Shown in pieces: positions 1 to 10,785 of a DNA stretch of 64,000 nucleotides. A program made the position numbers and the translations under genes. How positions within the stretch are numbered: the first letter of the stretch is position 1; each line of letters begins with the position of its first letter. The notes beneath the pieces are model-generated. The model was not told where the DNA came from. It was given only the letters and a program-made list of their open reading frames with translations, and ran no database searches. Origin of the DNA: Ganoderma boninense (lineage: Eukaryota; Basidiomycota; Agaricomycetes; Polyporales; Polyporaceae); NCBI GenBank assembly GCA_002900995.3, contig CM035308.1, forward strand, positions 3,162,001 through 3,226,000, read 5' to 3'.

Positions 1-300
1 GTGCCGTCCCACCGAGCAGGCGGCTTGAGGTTGATGCGCTTCAGGAGCTTCTGAAGCTCCTTTGCCTCGTCTCGCTGCTTCCGCTCATGACGCCGCTTTG
101 AAGGGGACTTAGATCGTGGCGTCGACGGCGGCGCATGGTCATCTGGGCTATCCGAAGGAGGAGGAGAGTCGGACCCGCCGTCATCCGAGCTATCGGAGTC
201 TGAGCTACTAGAGTCAGAACTGTCCGATGGCATATGTCCGCCATCACGCCCTCCGCCTGAGCCTCCGCCCTGCCCGCCACCTGCGGTGTTCACGCATCCC
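1..300 (-). CDS. gag: Gag-like protein of an LTR retrotransposon, partial at window edge
   Basis: Read on the minus strand, an open frame enters from about 300 and runs off the window at base 1. It shows a glycine-rich stretch, then a Ser/Asp-rich acidic tract, a basic segment (PRSKSPSKRRHERK), and finally LKPPARWDG. This order (flexible charged linker followed by a 'LxxPxxWDG' entry into the capsid fold) is what I know from Ty3-type Gag proteins of basidiomycetes. No start codon is certain. The capsid core and the rest of the element must lie to the left of the window. It is not the same family as the Ty3 element at 59-64 kb as far as the short overlap lets me judge. An unrelated low-complexity host protein is the alternative. 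Confidence 0.5.
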
Positions 301-374
301 CGACTATCACATGGTTCCCATAAGATACCCCAGTAATACTGGGTAGCCGGAGCTGACAAAGCAGCATAAGTAGT

Positions 375-404
375 GGCCGGCCGGGGCCGGCCGGGGCCGG
401 CCGG
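375..404. repeat. Three perfect copies of GGCCGGCCGG
   Basis: Thirty bases made of three head-to-tail copies of the self-complementary decamer GGCCGGCCGG. The CCGGCCGG octamer also marks the 197-bp repeat units at 934-1480. From 405 to 933 I see no credible gene. Confidence 0.85.
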
Positions 405-933
405 TGAGAATGTCGGTCCTATAAATACTGGCAGGACCGGAGGGGACAGTGATAGAAATCCATGGGAAGGACTGTCCTATGTCCTCCAGGGAATGGTAGA
501 TGCTCCACAGGTGGAGAATGAGGTCCAGTTGAGGTGGCCAAAGATCCAGGTGGCATTAACACTGTGCCAAGTTATTTTACATGGATCTGTGCCATCTGCT
601 GGTGGCCTGTGTGAGGTACATAGTGGGTAAATCATTAGGCATGCATGCTGGGGGGGCGAGGTAAATGGTGCCCGTAGGTGGGCAAATTGAGGGTGAGGGT
701 TTAATGACTGCAATGTCCCCCTCTGATGGTTGCTATATCCTCTGTGCTCACACTTTGAGGCCAAATCATCATGAGTATCATGAGGAAGGGCTGATGGGAA
801 ATATTCTCCAGGAGGGCTATCCACAATGGCAGACTGTCACACCATAGGGATGACCTCAGAACGTTAGGGAAAAGTCACAGGCTGGATGTATAAACACATC
901 CGAAAGGTTTAAAAGGGTAGCAAAGATGGGCCA

Positions 934-1480
934 CCGGCCGGTCAGTGGAAGTGGGGTTCGAGGACATAGGAGCAGCGACCGGCCGGTGTTCGGCTAAATC
1001 ATAGATGCTCTGGGACCAGCAAGAACAGCGGGCTGGGCCACTCAGACACTGAGCCTGTCCGGTGTGGGCGAATGACAGTGCAACAAAATGGATTCCCACC
1101 ATGTTGGCAGAGGTGGTAATGGTGAGTCCGCCGGCCGGTCGGTGGAAGTGGGGTTGGAGGGCATAGGAGCAGCGACCGGCCGGTGTTCGGCTAAATCATA
1201 GATGCTCTGGGACCAGCAAGAACAGCGGGCTGGGCCACTCAGACACTGAGCCTGTCCGGTGTGGGCGAATGACAGTGCAACAAAATGGATTCCCACCATG
1301 TTGGCAGAGGTGGTAATGGTGAGTCCGCCGGCCGGTCGGTGGAAGTGGGGTTGGAGGGCATAGGAGCAGCGACCGGCCGGTGTTCGGCTAAATCATAGAT
1401 GCTCTGGGACCAGCAAGAACAGCGGGCTGGGCAACTCAGACACTGAGCCTGTCCAGTGTGGGCAGATGACAGTGAAAGGA
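934..1480. repeat. 197-bp tandem repeat, about 2.7 copies
   Basis: Unit starts at 934, 1131 and 1328 all begin CCGGCCGGTC, giving a period of 197 bp. The first two copies are nearly identical. The third drifts after about 1450 (gtccagtgtgggcag...) and ends. Each unit contains a second ACCGGCCGG about 55 bp in. Open frames on the minus strand repeat the same peptide because the DNA repeats; I do not regard them as genes. Between 1480 and 1990 there is unique sequence with scattered CCGGNCGG motifs and no supported gene. Confidence 0.9.
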
Positions 1481-1991
1481 AAGGTATTCACAGAAAATTG
1501 CAATGGGTACCAGTCAGCTGGTTGGTATTTGGGCCTGCCCCCTAGTCTCAAATGTTCCCTGGTGCCTGTCCTGTTGGTGTTGGGATTCATGATTCCAGCC
1601 CACCACAAGAATTGAAACTTGACTGGGATAGTTCTTGCCTTGACAAATCCACCAGAGTCAATTCCAGCTCAAACAGGCAATAGGTGTAAGGCATGGACCA
1701 GAGGTAACATAGAGGTAACAAGATTGTGTACGCTGCCATGCTTTCAATTAACCTATGGCCAGTGGCTGCTGGCATTCACCCGGACCCCTTGTTCGGCCCG
1801 GTCGGTGCAGTAATACTATGCATGCTGGTCTCTCCGGCCGGAACCGGTTGTCCAGTACTATTGGGCGGTTGTCAAGGCCGGCTCAACAGTACTATAGCTA
1901 AATGTAAGGGAACACCCTCTTGGAGGACCTGCGACGGTGCCGGCGGATCCTCACAGGCGTGAACGAATTCCGCTAGTACAATGTAGACGGA

Positions 1992-2690
1992 ATGGGGCAG
2001 CGGACCGAGAGCAAGGTGCGCACCGTGTACTCGAACTTCAAGGACAAACAGCAACGCGTGGCCGAACGTTATCGTACCACCCGTGCCGCCCTTACGTCTC
2101 TCGACCCCGACGGGAACTGGACCGCTCGCTTAAAGGTCCTGAACGCCACCGATATTCGCGGCCCGGGACGCGACAATAATACCACCCTTGGTGAAGGCTA
2201 CTACGAAATCTCTTGGATATGGCTTGTACCTCATGAGTCCACCTTGCCATCCACAAACCTCGGTGACGCACTGGACCGCAACGAGTTCCTGGAGAACATC
2301 AGGGTGGAGTGGGCACGGAGCAAGGCACGGGCAGAGCGGTGGCGGGAGGAGATCCAGTTGCTAGAGGAGGAGATGCGGCACATTATCAAGTATCTGGAGT
2401 GGCGAGCGTCGTGGTGGAGAGATCAGAGTACCCGGCAGGTGAGTCAGTCAGCAGCACTTCTGCGAGGACTCAAGGTGTATGCGGAGCGGCAAGCACGGGT
2501 TTTTGAAGGGCTCGCGCAGCGCTTCACTCTCCTGTGGGTTCCTTATTTCCGAGAGCACTGTAGTGCAGTGCCGGAATGGGCTGCATCCTACAAGGTCCCT
2601 CTTCGTAAGGGGACAGCATATGAGGCGCAGGATCTGGAGGGCTTGCAGTCGGACTCGGACTCAGATGCAGAGGTACAGTCGGATGTGTAG
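1992..2690 (+). pseudogene. C-terminal remnant of a KDZ-type (Kyakuja-Dileera-Zisupton) DNA transposase
   Basis: An intact 232-codon frame whose middle (RVEWARSKARAERWREEI, then LLEEEMRHIIKYLEWRASWW) matches the arginine/tryptophan-rich helical region near the C-terminus of basidiomycete KDZ transposases as I know the family. The tail is acidic (SDSDSDAEVQSDV) and ends at TAG. The catalytic part, which should precede it by several hundred codons, is absent: an in-frame TAG lies just upstream at 1974-1976, and the DNA before that is repeat-like. A neighbouring frame is open from 1937. I infer a 5'-truncated relic rather than a working enzyme. The family call rests on motif resemblance only. 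Confidence 0.6.
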
Positions 2691-3109
2691 TCTAGTGTAG
2701 TGTTATCGCACAACGTAGGCCTCTCGTGTTGCGGACAAGAGTGGATATGAAAGTTGTACATAGTGCACGCTAACAGCTATGAATGACATGTCCTGTACTA
2801 ACGTTATTATTACACATTGAACTGGCCCCAAGCAGGCATCCGAGAGCGGAGAGAGAAACATGGCAGGGGCGCCTACCTGGCTCGCAACAGCGCGCTGCCT
2901 CTTTTTGATGTTCTGAGTGGCGCTCAGGCTTGTGTGGCTGTGTCTTCAAACATTTCTAATTTGTCAGTTCCCACTCACAATCTCTGTATGCGGTGTTCAA
3001 TACCATTGCTATAAGCAGTAAATATGAGCAATGCCATCAAATCTCCGGCAATTTTTGCGCTACATTTTGAATTACAAAGATTACAACTACAAGGCCGGTG
3101 GATAATTAC

Positions 3110-3560
3110 AATGTGAACATTCAATTACAATGGTGGGGAATATACAATACAGGAATTCAATTACAACAGTGGTAGGTATATACAATATAGGATTCAATTA
3201 CAACAGTGGTGGGTATATACAACTGCAGGCATTTAATTACAAGGCCAGGAGGTATATACAATACAGGAATTCAATTACAACAGTGGTGGGTATATACAAT
3301 ACAGGAATTCAATTACAACAGCAGTGGGTATATACAACTGCAGGCATTCAATTACAACAATGGCGGGTATATACAATATGGGATTTAATTACAAGGCCAG
3401 GAGGATTATACAATACAGGAATTCAATTACAACAGTGGTGGGTATATACAATATGAGATTCAATTACAACAGTGGTGGGTATATACAATATGAGATTTAA
3501 TTACAACAGTGGTGGGTATATACAACTGCAGGCATTTAATTACAAGGCTAGTAGGGTCAA
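3110..3560. repeat. Minisatellite with 37-38 bp unit
   Basis: About a dozen imperfect copies of a unit containing CAATTACAACAGTGGTGGG and TATATACAATA. Variant units carry CTGCAGGCATT or AAGGCCAGGAGG. Several reading frames stay open through it (peptides such as NGGYIQY), so the open frames here are a by-product of the repeat. The 400 bp before it (2700-3110) contain no gene I can support. Confidence 0.9.
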
Positions 3561-4505
3561 TTGTTGTAATATAGTAGGTAGGTTAATTAATTATACAATG
3601 GTGATCTGGCTTTGCAATACCACTGTACCAGGTACTAGGTATATTGTAATACAATCATGGTGACTACAGGTGTAACTTTGTCCATAGGTGTGATGGGGGG
3701 AAATTCTCGTAGAAGTCTCTCCTCCACATCGCGCTTCAGTGTGGTGGCCCGGGGCAATATTTTGGCATATTCCTCCACATCCCAGCTGACAGCCACTGCA
3801 GGGAAATCAGACACACAGTTGACAGTAAGAGAGGTTTAATTTACATTGATTTCGGAACGCAAGAGCCAGGGTCCGGGCTACGGAGTCGCAATCGTCTATT
3901 AGCCTGAACAAAATCGGGGGTGGGGTAGGGTGGGACAGCTGGCCGTTGGTCTTGCCTCGATCGGGATTGAAACAGAATTGATGGTAATGAAACAGTGCAA
4001 CCACATACTGGGTGATCCGTCGCCTGATGGCCCAGTGCCTCGGAAGGAGGGAGTTAGAAACACCACTGGCCACATCCATCGAGCCCTCCTGCGCGGATGT
4101 GTGAGCAAGGCAGATCTTAACTGGTCCAAGGACGCTTGCTAGGTCGTACACGCCAGATTCTCATCATGCAAATGATATCGGCAAGGTGGTGCTGTGCAAA
4201 TCTGATGGTCTAATGAATGAGCACTGCCTCTCGCGTGACAGCCCAGGCACTCGGACCGGAGGGCAAGTGGTTAGAAGTGCTGGCTGGCCGGTGGTCACTG
4301 GAACATGTCGTATCATGCAGGACAATCTGATGTGCGCATTGGAGCTGACGAGCGTGTGTGTGTCCCCTACTGGAGAGAGTTCTATTGCCCATTCGCAGGG
4401 AACACAGCAACCTTGTGGATTCCTTTCTCTGCCTTCACATGCTCGTCGTCCCCCTCGATTGTCAGCCTGCATTCCCAGCACTTCGTGTTGTCTCTTACTG
4501 CCATA
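3561..4505. other. No gene seen; 5' flank of the next gene
   Basis: Unique sequence with short overlapping frames on both strands and no recognisable protein. The last 100 bases are pyrimidine-rich (ctctgccttcacatgctcgt...), as expected upstream of a fungal start codon, and lead directly into the ATG at 4506. Confidence 0.4.
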
Positions 4506-7500
4506 ATGCCTCCTCGTGTGAGCAACTTTAACAAGTATGAGGTTGATCTACTGCAGAAACGGCAGGGTGAGTATCAGGGCACTGCCGCAGCTAAGAAGCC
4601 AAATTTCTGGGTAGCCCTGGCCAAGCATTTCCTGGAGAAACGAGGAGAACCACAAACTCCGATGTCCTTAGATATGTTCGAGCAGGTGCGCTGTCGAGCA
4701 GCTCATGTATTGAAATATGTTCACGGACGTGACATTGTGGAAGAAAATCTATACATGGTATGTCAACCACAGCCCCAAGAAGGGAAACAAGGACGAGGAG
4801 AAATTGGCGTTCAGCAAGATCTTCACCGGAGAGAGAGTGTGGGGCCTACACAACTGCGATGAAATCAAGAAGGAGATGCCTGACATCGACCTGAAGTCTG
4901 CAGAGTACGTCTCGACCTGGAATCGGACATGCAAGACCATCTGGGAGGGGATGTCGCAGCAGGACCAGGAGCCCTGGGTGGAGCTTGCACAGAAGTGGAC
5001 AGAGGAAGGCCCGGATGATGATGTCAAGGTGCAGTACATGTTATGCTAGTCGGTCTGAGCATAGTGGCTTACTGCCAGCAGGTTGGCACGCAAGCATGCA
5101 CTCCGGTGGATGATGGCAGTCTCCTGAATCTTTTGGTGTCAGTTCAGTATGCCGATCTTCATGTATGGCATCTTCCAAGATGTAGATGACAGCCTGAAAG
5201 CATGCTGGTGAGTGCTCAGGTGTTGTTTTTGCCGTCTGGACCGTTCTCCTCACGTCCGGTAACAGTTATGATTCTTTGGAGCTCTTTCACACTAAGGAGT
5301 ACCCGTACCCACAGTTCCGGGCCCTCTTACACTGGGATGTCAACCTCCGGAAGAAGTTTTGGAAGTTTTGGAAAGTCATCCTGACTCCAGACGATGCCAA
5401 TGATGATATTGCAGCCGCTGTCCGAAATACTGTGGCCGCTCTGGTGTGACCCTTTTCGTTCGAGAGATATGATGATGGTACTCCCATCCTGACCACGAAG
5501 GAGAACAGAGAGGAAATGGAACTACCGAGGAAGCAACAGGTCTTGCGGCAATACATGAACCTCCACTACCGTACGTCCCAAGGGGGCTCTGAATATGCTT
5601 TGTAGCTCCAATTGATCTTCCGTAACAGAGTTTGCAAATGGCAGGAAGGTCTAGTCCGTGCCGTGGTTATCACTGATGGCAGTTCTGCACAAGTTCTTTG
5701 CAGACAACATGGTGCCCCTGCCGCCACAGTTTGCTTAGAACGATCCGGTGCATATAAACCGGGATGCGATCTACAACTTCTACAAGCATGTCATGACGAA
5801 GGAAGCAGAGGAGACCAATGAAGACAACGAAGAGCCTTGGCGATTCCGCTTCAGCCACTACAAGACGACGATCAACGGCGAAGACACCTGGCTGCTGGCC
5901 GTATACCCTCAGGAGCTAGAGGAGATCCAGCCGCGCCGCCGGGCGAAGGCAACGGTGCATGGCCCTGCCTACGTCTCCAATCCGGACAATGACCACAACA
6001 CTGCAGCACCGTCCGGAACGGCGTCCGGATGGTCTCCTGTCTCCACACGCACCCATGCTATGTTCCAGCCGAGTTGGAAACACGTCCATGAGCTCCATGT
6101 TGCCGCACGTGCTACTGCCCGCTGTCATGCGAAGGCTGCCAAGGGTGCAGAGAAGAAGGTGAGCAAGAAGGGCAAGAAGAAGCTGAAGGACCTCAATGAC
6201 GAGGAATGGGATACAGAGGAAGAGACCACGGAGGAGGAACAGGACATGGACTCTTTTGAGGTCGGGAAGCCAGGGGGCATTGAAGGCCATGACGACCCAT
6301 GGCTGTCCGACATCGAGGGCGGTCTTCCGGACGATGACACGGGTTTGTCGGACGATGGCCTCCCGCTACAGCGACCTGTCCGACAGACCTGAGGCTCGAA
6401 CCGCAGTGGCAGAAAGGGCAAGCAAAAAGCTACGACACCACTGGACGACGAGCACGTCAATGGAAGCACGGGTCCGACGTCCTTGGGACTCCTCACGCCT
6501 TGTTCTGTCGGTGCAAGCGTGGCCACCCGCTTCCAGTACCTTAAAGGTCTGTCGAGCCATGCAGAGTACCAGAAACTGCTATCTCACTGGCGGTTGAAGG
6601 TATGTAGATGGACGGTTTGCTAGGACGTAGGATGTTGACGATGACCGTCCAGATAGCTCGAACAAGTTGTATTGGGCATGCCGGCAAACAATATGGCATG
6701 GCTGTGGTAGACCTATACCAGCCCATTCCTTCCAGACGCCATGCATGCGCAGGACAAGAAAGCTCAAGTCCTTCTAAGCTGGCTTCGACGGGGCCTTGCA
6801 CCAGACACATCCGTGTCGGACGTGCAGTGCTATATACTCGCAATAGGGCTGACCCTCCGGGATATAAACACGGCACATTTCTGCATGGACGAAGATGGAA
6901 ACGTGCAAGCCGGAACCCCGGACTGCTTCGTCAACACAGTCCTGACTATGGGCAAGGTCGAGGAGCTGCTGAAATTGTGCGCTGAACAAAGCGTGCATCG
7001 TCCGCGACCGGCCAGTGCTCGACCAAGGCCAGCGACCCTGGACGATGAAGTCGAGCATCGGAAGGGCGCTGCGATCACGTCGGAGGGTGCCTGTGGTTCC
7101 GGGCAGATGGGGGATGTGGTATGATCTGCTGTCCGACCCATCTGAGATGCTTCCGAGGGTCTGGATGACGATGCTGAGGCTTCAGTCCAGGAACCACGCG
7201 GTCGGAAGAGGACGTCCAACTCGCAGACCCGTAGCTCCCACCCTCATCTTGATGGAGACACCTCTGACCACACCCCAGACTGTCCGACCCTCAAGACCCT
7301 GCCGCGGCATGCAGGTAGAAGGCAGAGGGCTTCGGAGACTGATGGCAATGTCTCCGACACAGCTGCACAGTCCTTGGAACGGCCGGCCAAGCATCCGCCG
7401 AGACGCACTACCCGAGGTAGTGTGTTGACAGGTGAAGAAGACATATCAGAAGCTCCCGCTCATGGTAAGCCTGCCAGGGAATGTGGAGGTGGGCTAACCT

Positions 7501-7700
7501 CGCAGCCCAGCCGTGTTCGAACGTCCACCGACGACGCGGGAGGGTTGACAACACTAGGAGGAACGTCCGAGCCTGTGCCCACACTTAAACGCCCTCGGAG
7601 AGGGACTACTGATGATGCGCCGGATCTCGTTATTCAGACTCGCAAGCAGCGTGTGCAAGAGGAAGGACGAGAGGATGGAGCTCCGAGGACACGTTTGTAG
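4506..7700 (+). pseudogene. Multi-exon gene of unknown function with three in-frame stops
   Basis: The gene begins MPPRVSNFNKYEV at 4506. Coding pieces separated by short GT...AG introns follow in order: a W-rich N-terminal part to about 5030; a piece near 5080-5210 ending before gtgagtgctc; one at about 5275-5565; one at 5625-6390 with an acidic, lysine-rich tail; and a later part to about 7700. Stops interrupt the sensible frame at 5125-5127 (TGA within AVS*IFWCQF), 5447-5449 (TGA within AALV*PFSFERY) and 5736-5738 (TAG within PPQFA*NDPV). Each is one transition away from a sense codon (TGG, CGA, CAG). A change of frame also occurs near 4690-4740, perhaps a damaged intron. I recognise no domain. 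It may be a host gene or transposon cargo, and it is very likely inactive. Confidence 0.55.
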
Positions 7701-8009
7701 GCGAGCGGGAGCTGTGGGAGGAAAAACAAGGCAAGCAAGTAGCTTTGGTGTCTCTGATGTGCTTTACTGTTTACACCATGTACAATTTCTTGCATACGAG
7801 TCATGACATTCAATGTTGCTTCCATGCGCACATGCATAGATGAGACCCAAGAAGCATTTGCTACCCATTGACAACTGCAGTTACATATCGTACATGAAGA
7901 GCATGTAAGAAACGTCCAAATTACCCTTCCGAGGTCTGCGACCCATTGTCCTGCATTCTGCGTGCGATGACGGCCTTCGCGTGCTCCTCAAGGTCCTTCA
8001 AACATCAGG

Positions 8010-8190
8010 AAAAAGCCGCTCAGCCTTGGGACCTCTTAAGGGCGCTGGAAGGCACACAAAGGCGCTGGAAGGCACTGAAGGTGCCAAGGCTACCAAGCGT
8101 CTTGAGACGCCTTCAAGGCACATCGCCTGAAACATCAATCTTCAAGACGCCTTCAAGACGCCTTCAAGACACCCTCAAGGCACCTTGAGG
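8010..8190. repeat. Short tandem CTTCAAGACGC-type repeats
   Basis: A cluster of degenerate short repeats: GGCGCTGGAAGGCAC twice, then several copies of CTTCAAGACGC and its near-complement GGCACCTTGAGG. The mixture of direct and inverted copies could fold on itself. No coding potential is evident. Confidence 0.6.
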
Positions 8191-9496
8191 ATCTTGAATA
8201 CCACATCAATACACTCAATGCTTCCAAGATACCAAGTTGCAGACATGTTTAAAACAGTTTTCATATTAGAGAGCGTACAGTAACATTACATGGTGTCACA
8301 CATGTACAGTACTTAACACAGATCTACGAGAAAGGGAGGAGATAGATGCAGCCACCCAAGACAGGTGCATGTTCACACAAGAGATAATCTAGGAACAGAG
8401 GTGCGTGAGCCATGGATCAACATGATGCTGAGCGGAAGGGTAGAGGAGATTATCGGTGTGGATGGCCAGCAGGGAAGAGGACAGGGTGAAGTGCCAGAAA
8501 TATGATACTCACGATGAGGCGTTCTGGCGAAGGTCCGCTTGGACGAGCATGGGTGGTGAAGAGAGAGGGGGAAAGGAAGGAAGAGATGGGCAGAGCCGTC
8601 ATCCATGAAACCAAGTGTTACCAACAACTCTAGAAGAGGGGAGAATCAGACACACCAGACAGCTTCTTCACCGAAATTGTTTGTGAACGGACAGGTGATG
8701 TGCGTGGTAGCATGGAGAGACCCGGGGTGGTGGGTGATGACAGCATTGGTGGTGGAGAGAGAGGCAGACCTTTGGACGTTAGGGATGGCACTCCAGGGCT
8801 GCTCCTGCCAGAACGGGGATGCTGCGGGGCGGGACGTGGCAATGGACACGCTGTCTATCGCGAGGACAGTGGTGACCGAAACTTTGCCCGATGCTGACAG
8901 GACTGACGTAGTCATGGTTTAGATAGTGCAATGATGAAGGGGGGCAGGATGGCGAGAAGGATATGAGTGCAACGACTCACCGTGCAAGATTTTTGTCAAC
9001 ATATTTGTCGAGAGGTCTGGCGCAAGCCCATGACCTGGAACCATCTCGCGGCGGATGCCCACTCACTGACCCTCGCTGACGCGCGGGTTCACCGGAGGAA
9101 TCAGTGCCGCTCGGTCTGGGCTCTGTCGTTCAACCCCCCCCCCCCAGCCTCCCCCAACCCGATCCCGCATCCAGCGCTGGTCGCGTCTCTCCCGTTCCGC
9201 CGTTTCGCGATCCGGTGTCGGGACGTTCTTCGTCGTTCGGCTGCGCTCCTCGCTAGCCTCGTGCGTGTAACTGCGTAGGTCGCCCAGAAGGGAAAAAAGT
9301 CGGGGCCAAGGGGTGCGAGAGGAGGATGTGGGTGTCGTGTCGTAGGATGGGGAATGGGGGGCAGTGAGGACGGTGTCTAAGAGGATGACAGGGATGTCGG
9401 GAGCAGAATAGGGTGAGGAAAGGTGTCTGGCTAGGGTAGCACGAAAGGATTGGGGGGGAGGGTTCAAACTGCGCGATACTCACCTGTTTGGCAGCG

Positions 9497-9540
9497 ATTT
9501 TTGCCGAATGGTCTGGCGCTGGCACGTCCGTGCCAGCGCC
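9497..9540. repeat. GC-rich palindrome, copy 1 of a dispersed motif
   Basis: Around GGCGCTGGCACGTCCGTGCC the sequence reads almost identically on both strands, and it is preceded by TTTTTGCCGAATGGTCT. The same arrangement recurs, inverted, at 10525-10570. The flank TTTTTNNCGA...GGTCTGGCGC is also seen near 8985-9030. Confidence 0.7.
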
Positions 9541-9890
9541 CTTCTAGTGCCTAAAATGGAAGAGCCTCATTATTCAACGAGGACCTTCCGTAGGTCGAGA
9601 GAAGCAGGGGGAGAGCGCAGGGGATGTCTCCGACAGAGGGCAATCGACATACCTTGAATTCAGGGGGAAAAAAACCCTTCCCAATCTCTACGCCTCCAGC
9701 CCAGTCTTGAGAGAGATCCCAGAACTTCAAGGTGGGCTTGAGATGACCAGGGCGTCGATGGTCGGTCCAGAAAGCGCCGAACCGAGGGTACAGATATGGA
9801 GAAAAGGGACGTCGAAAACGAGGAGCAGTGAGGGAAGCTCGAGGGAGGCGAGAGGCAAGTGCGAAAGACTGTGAGGTGGCAAGAGGAGAC

Positions 9891-9960
9891 GAGTCGGTGC
9901 ATTAAGCGCCGTCGTCGGTTGCTGCACAGCAACCGACGACGGCGCTTAATGCACCGACTC
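9891..9960. repeat. Perfect inverted repeat, 34-bp arms, 2-bp spacer
   Basis: Arm 9891-9924 is the exact reverse complement of arm 9927-9960, separated only by CA. The flanking pair 9890/9961 also matches. Transcribed, it would form an uninterrupted 34-35 bp hairpin with essentially no loop; in DNA it would be a cruciform. No gene or element end is recognisable around it. Confidence 0.95.
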
Positions 9961-10402
9961 GGTCTCGCTCCTTCCCCCCCTTTGGCCGCCGCCGCCGTTG
10001 TCATCTCGCTCCTGCTCTCCTCCGGAGTCACGCTCTCTCCTTCGCTCGGGGCGTTTCAGTGCCTCTCTCCTCTCCATACTCCCGCTCTCTCGACCTCCAT
10101 CTCTCTCGCATCTCTGATTCTGGCTGCTTCTTTACCCCCACCTCATCTTCGTTGCGAGCCCAATGGCTCGGGTTTGGCCTCTGGATCTGGGGCAGCACTG
10201 ATAGCGCGTCTGATCCCAGACCGCGATGGGACCGCGTCCACAGCCCTCTCGCAACGACACCAGGCCGTGAAGTCACTTCAAGACTAAACAGGACACACAC
10301 GCGGCCGGAGTTAGCTCAGGATGGAGCAGGTAAGCAAGGTCCCGTCGTTCGAGGGCGATGATGCTCACCTGCAAGGTTTTTCTCGACGTCCAGCGCCCTA
10401 GT

Positions 10403-10437
10403 CCCATCCCATCCCATCCCATCCCATCCCATCCCAT
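10403..10437. repeat. CCCAT pentanucleotide microsatellite
   Basis: About seven uninterrupted copies of CCCAT, followed by a degenerate copy (CCATT). The open frames through it (WDGMGWDGMG on the minus strand) are produced by the repeat. Confidence 0.9.
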
Positions 10438-10524
10438 TCCATGGCCTCAATAGCCTCAGACGCGCCCCCCGACACTGCAACCCCATGTTCCACGTGCTCC
10501 CAAAGCCAGTTCCTCTTCTGGAAA

Positions 10525-10570
10525 TGGTCAGGCGCCGGCACGTTCGTGCCAGCGCCTGACCAAACGGCAA
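10525..10570. repeat. GC-rich palindrome, copy 2 of a dispersed motif
   Basis: TGGTCAGGCGCCGGCACG and its near-complement CGTGCCAGCGCCTGACCA face each other around TT. Both strands therefore read a GAGTxVPAPD peptide. The motif matches copy 1 at 9497-9540 in opposite orientation. Confidence 0.75.
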
Positions 10571-10785
10571 GAATCTTCACCCTCTCAGCACTCCTCTCCT
10601 CTCCCATCCCATCCTTCCGCACTATCCCAGCCAGCACTCCTCCCTTCGCGGTCAGCGCTCCCCTCTTCTCCGATGTACCATCCTCGCCACTCCACCACAG
10701 TTCACTCCGCCTCTGTCGCGTCTCGACCGCACCCTGCTCCCTCCCTGCGACACCTGTATCCTGTCGTGAGCGCGGCCGAGAGGCC

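Larger units (their letters stand above)
8200..10785. other. Repeat-rich stretch without a trusted gene
   Basis: Both strands have open frames of 60-145 codons, mostly Ser/Pro/Arg-rich and mutually overlapping, with no recognisable domain. Poly-C (near 9130-9145), palindromes (entered separately) and a CCCAT pentamer array lie here. Some minus-strand frames end at GTGAGT-like donors (for example near 9480), so an unrecognised spliced gene is possible, but I cannot support one. Confidence 0.4.

Noticed and set aside
875..1299. Two overlapping minus-strand frames with identical peptides
   Set aside because: The peptide repeats only because the 197-bp DNA repeats.
934..1480. CRISPR-like array
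   Set aside because: A eukaryotic tandem repeat with no spacers; the whole unit is repeated.
3130..3663. Open frames of 60-108 codons through the 37-bp repeat
   Set aside because: They arise from the repeat in several phases, with no start context or non-repeat domain.
9484..9548. Helitron 3' end (hairpin followed by CTAG-T)
   Set aside because: The hairpin and CTAG fit loosely, but there is no TC 5' end, no Rep/helicase gene, and the palindrome recurs without CTAG at 10525.
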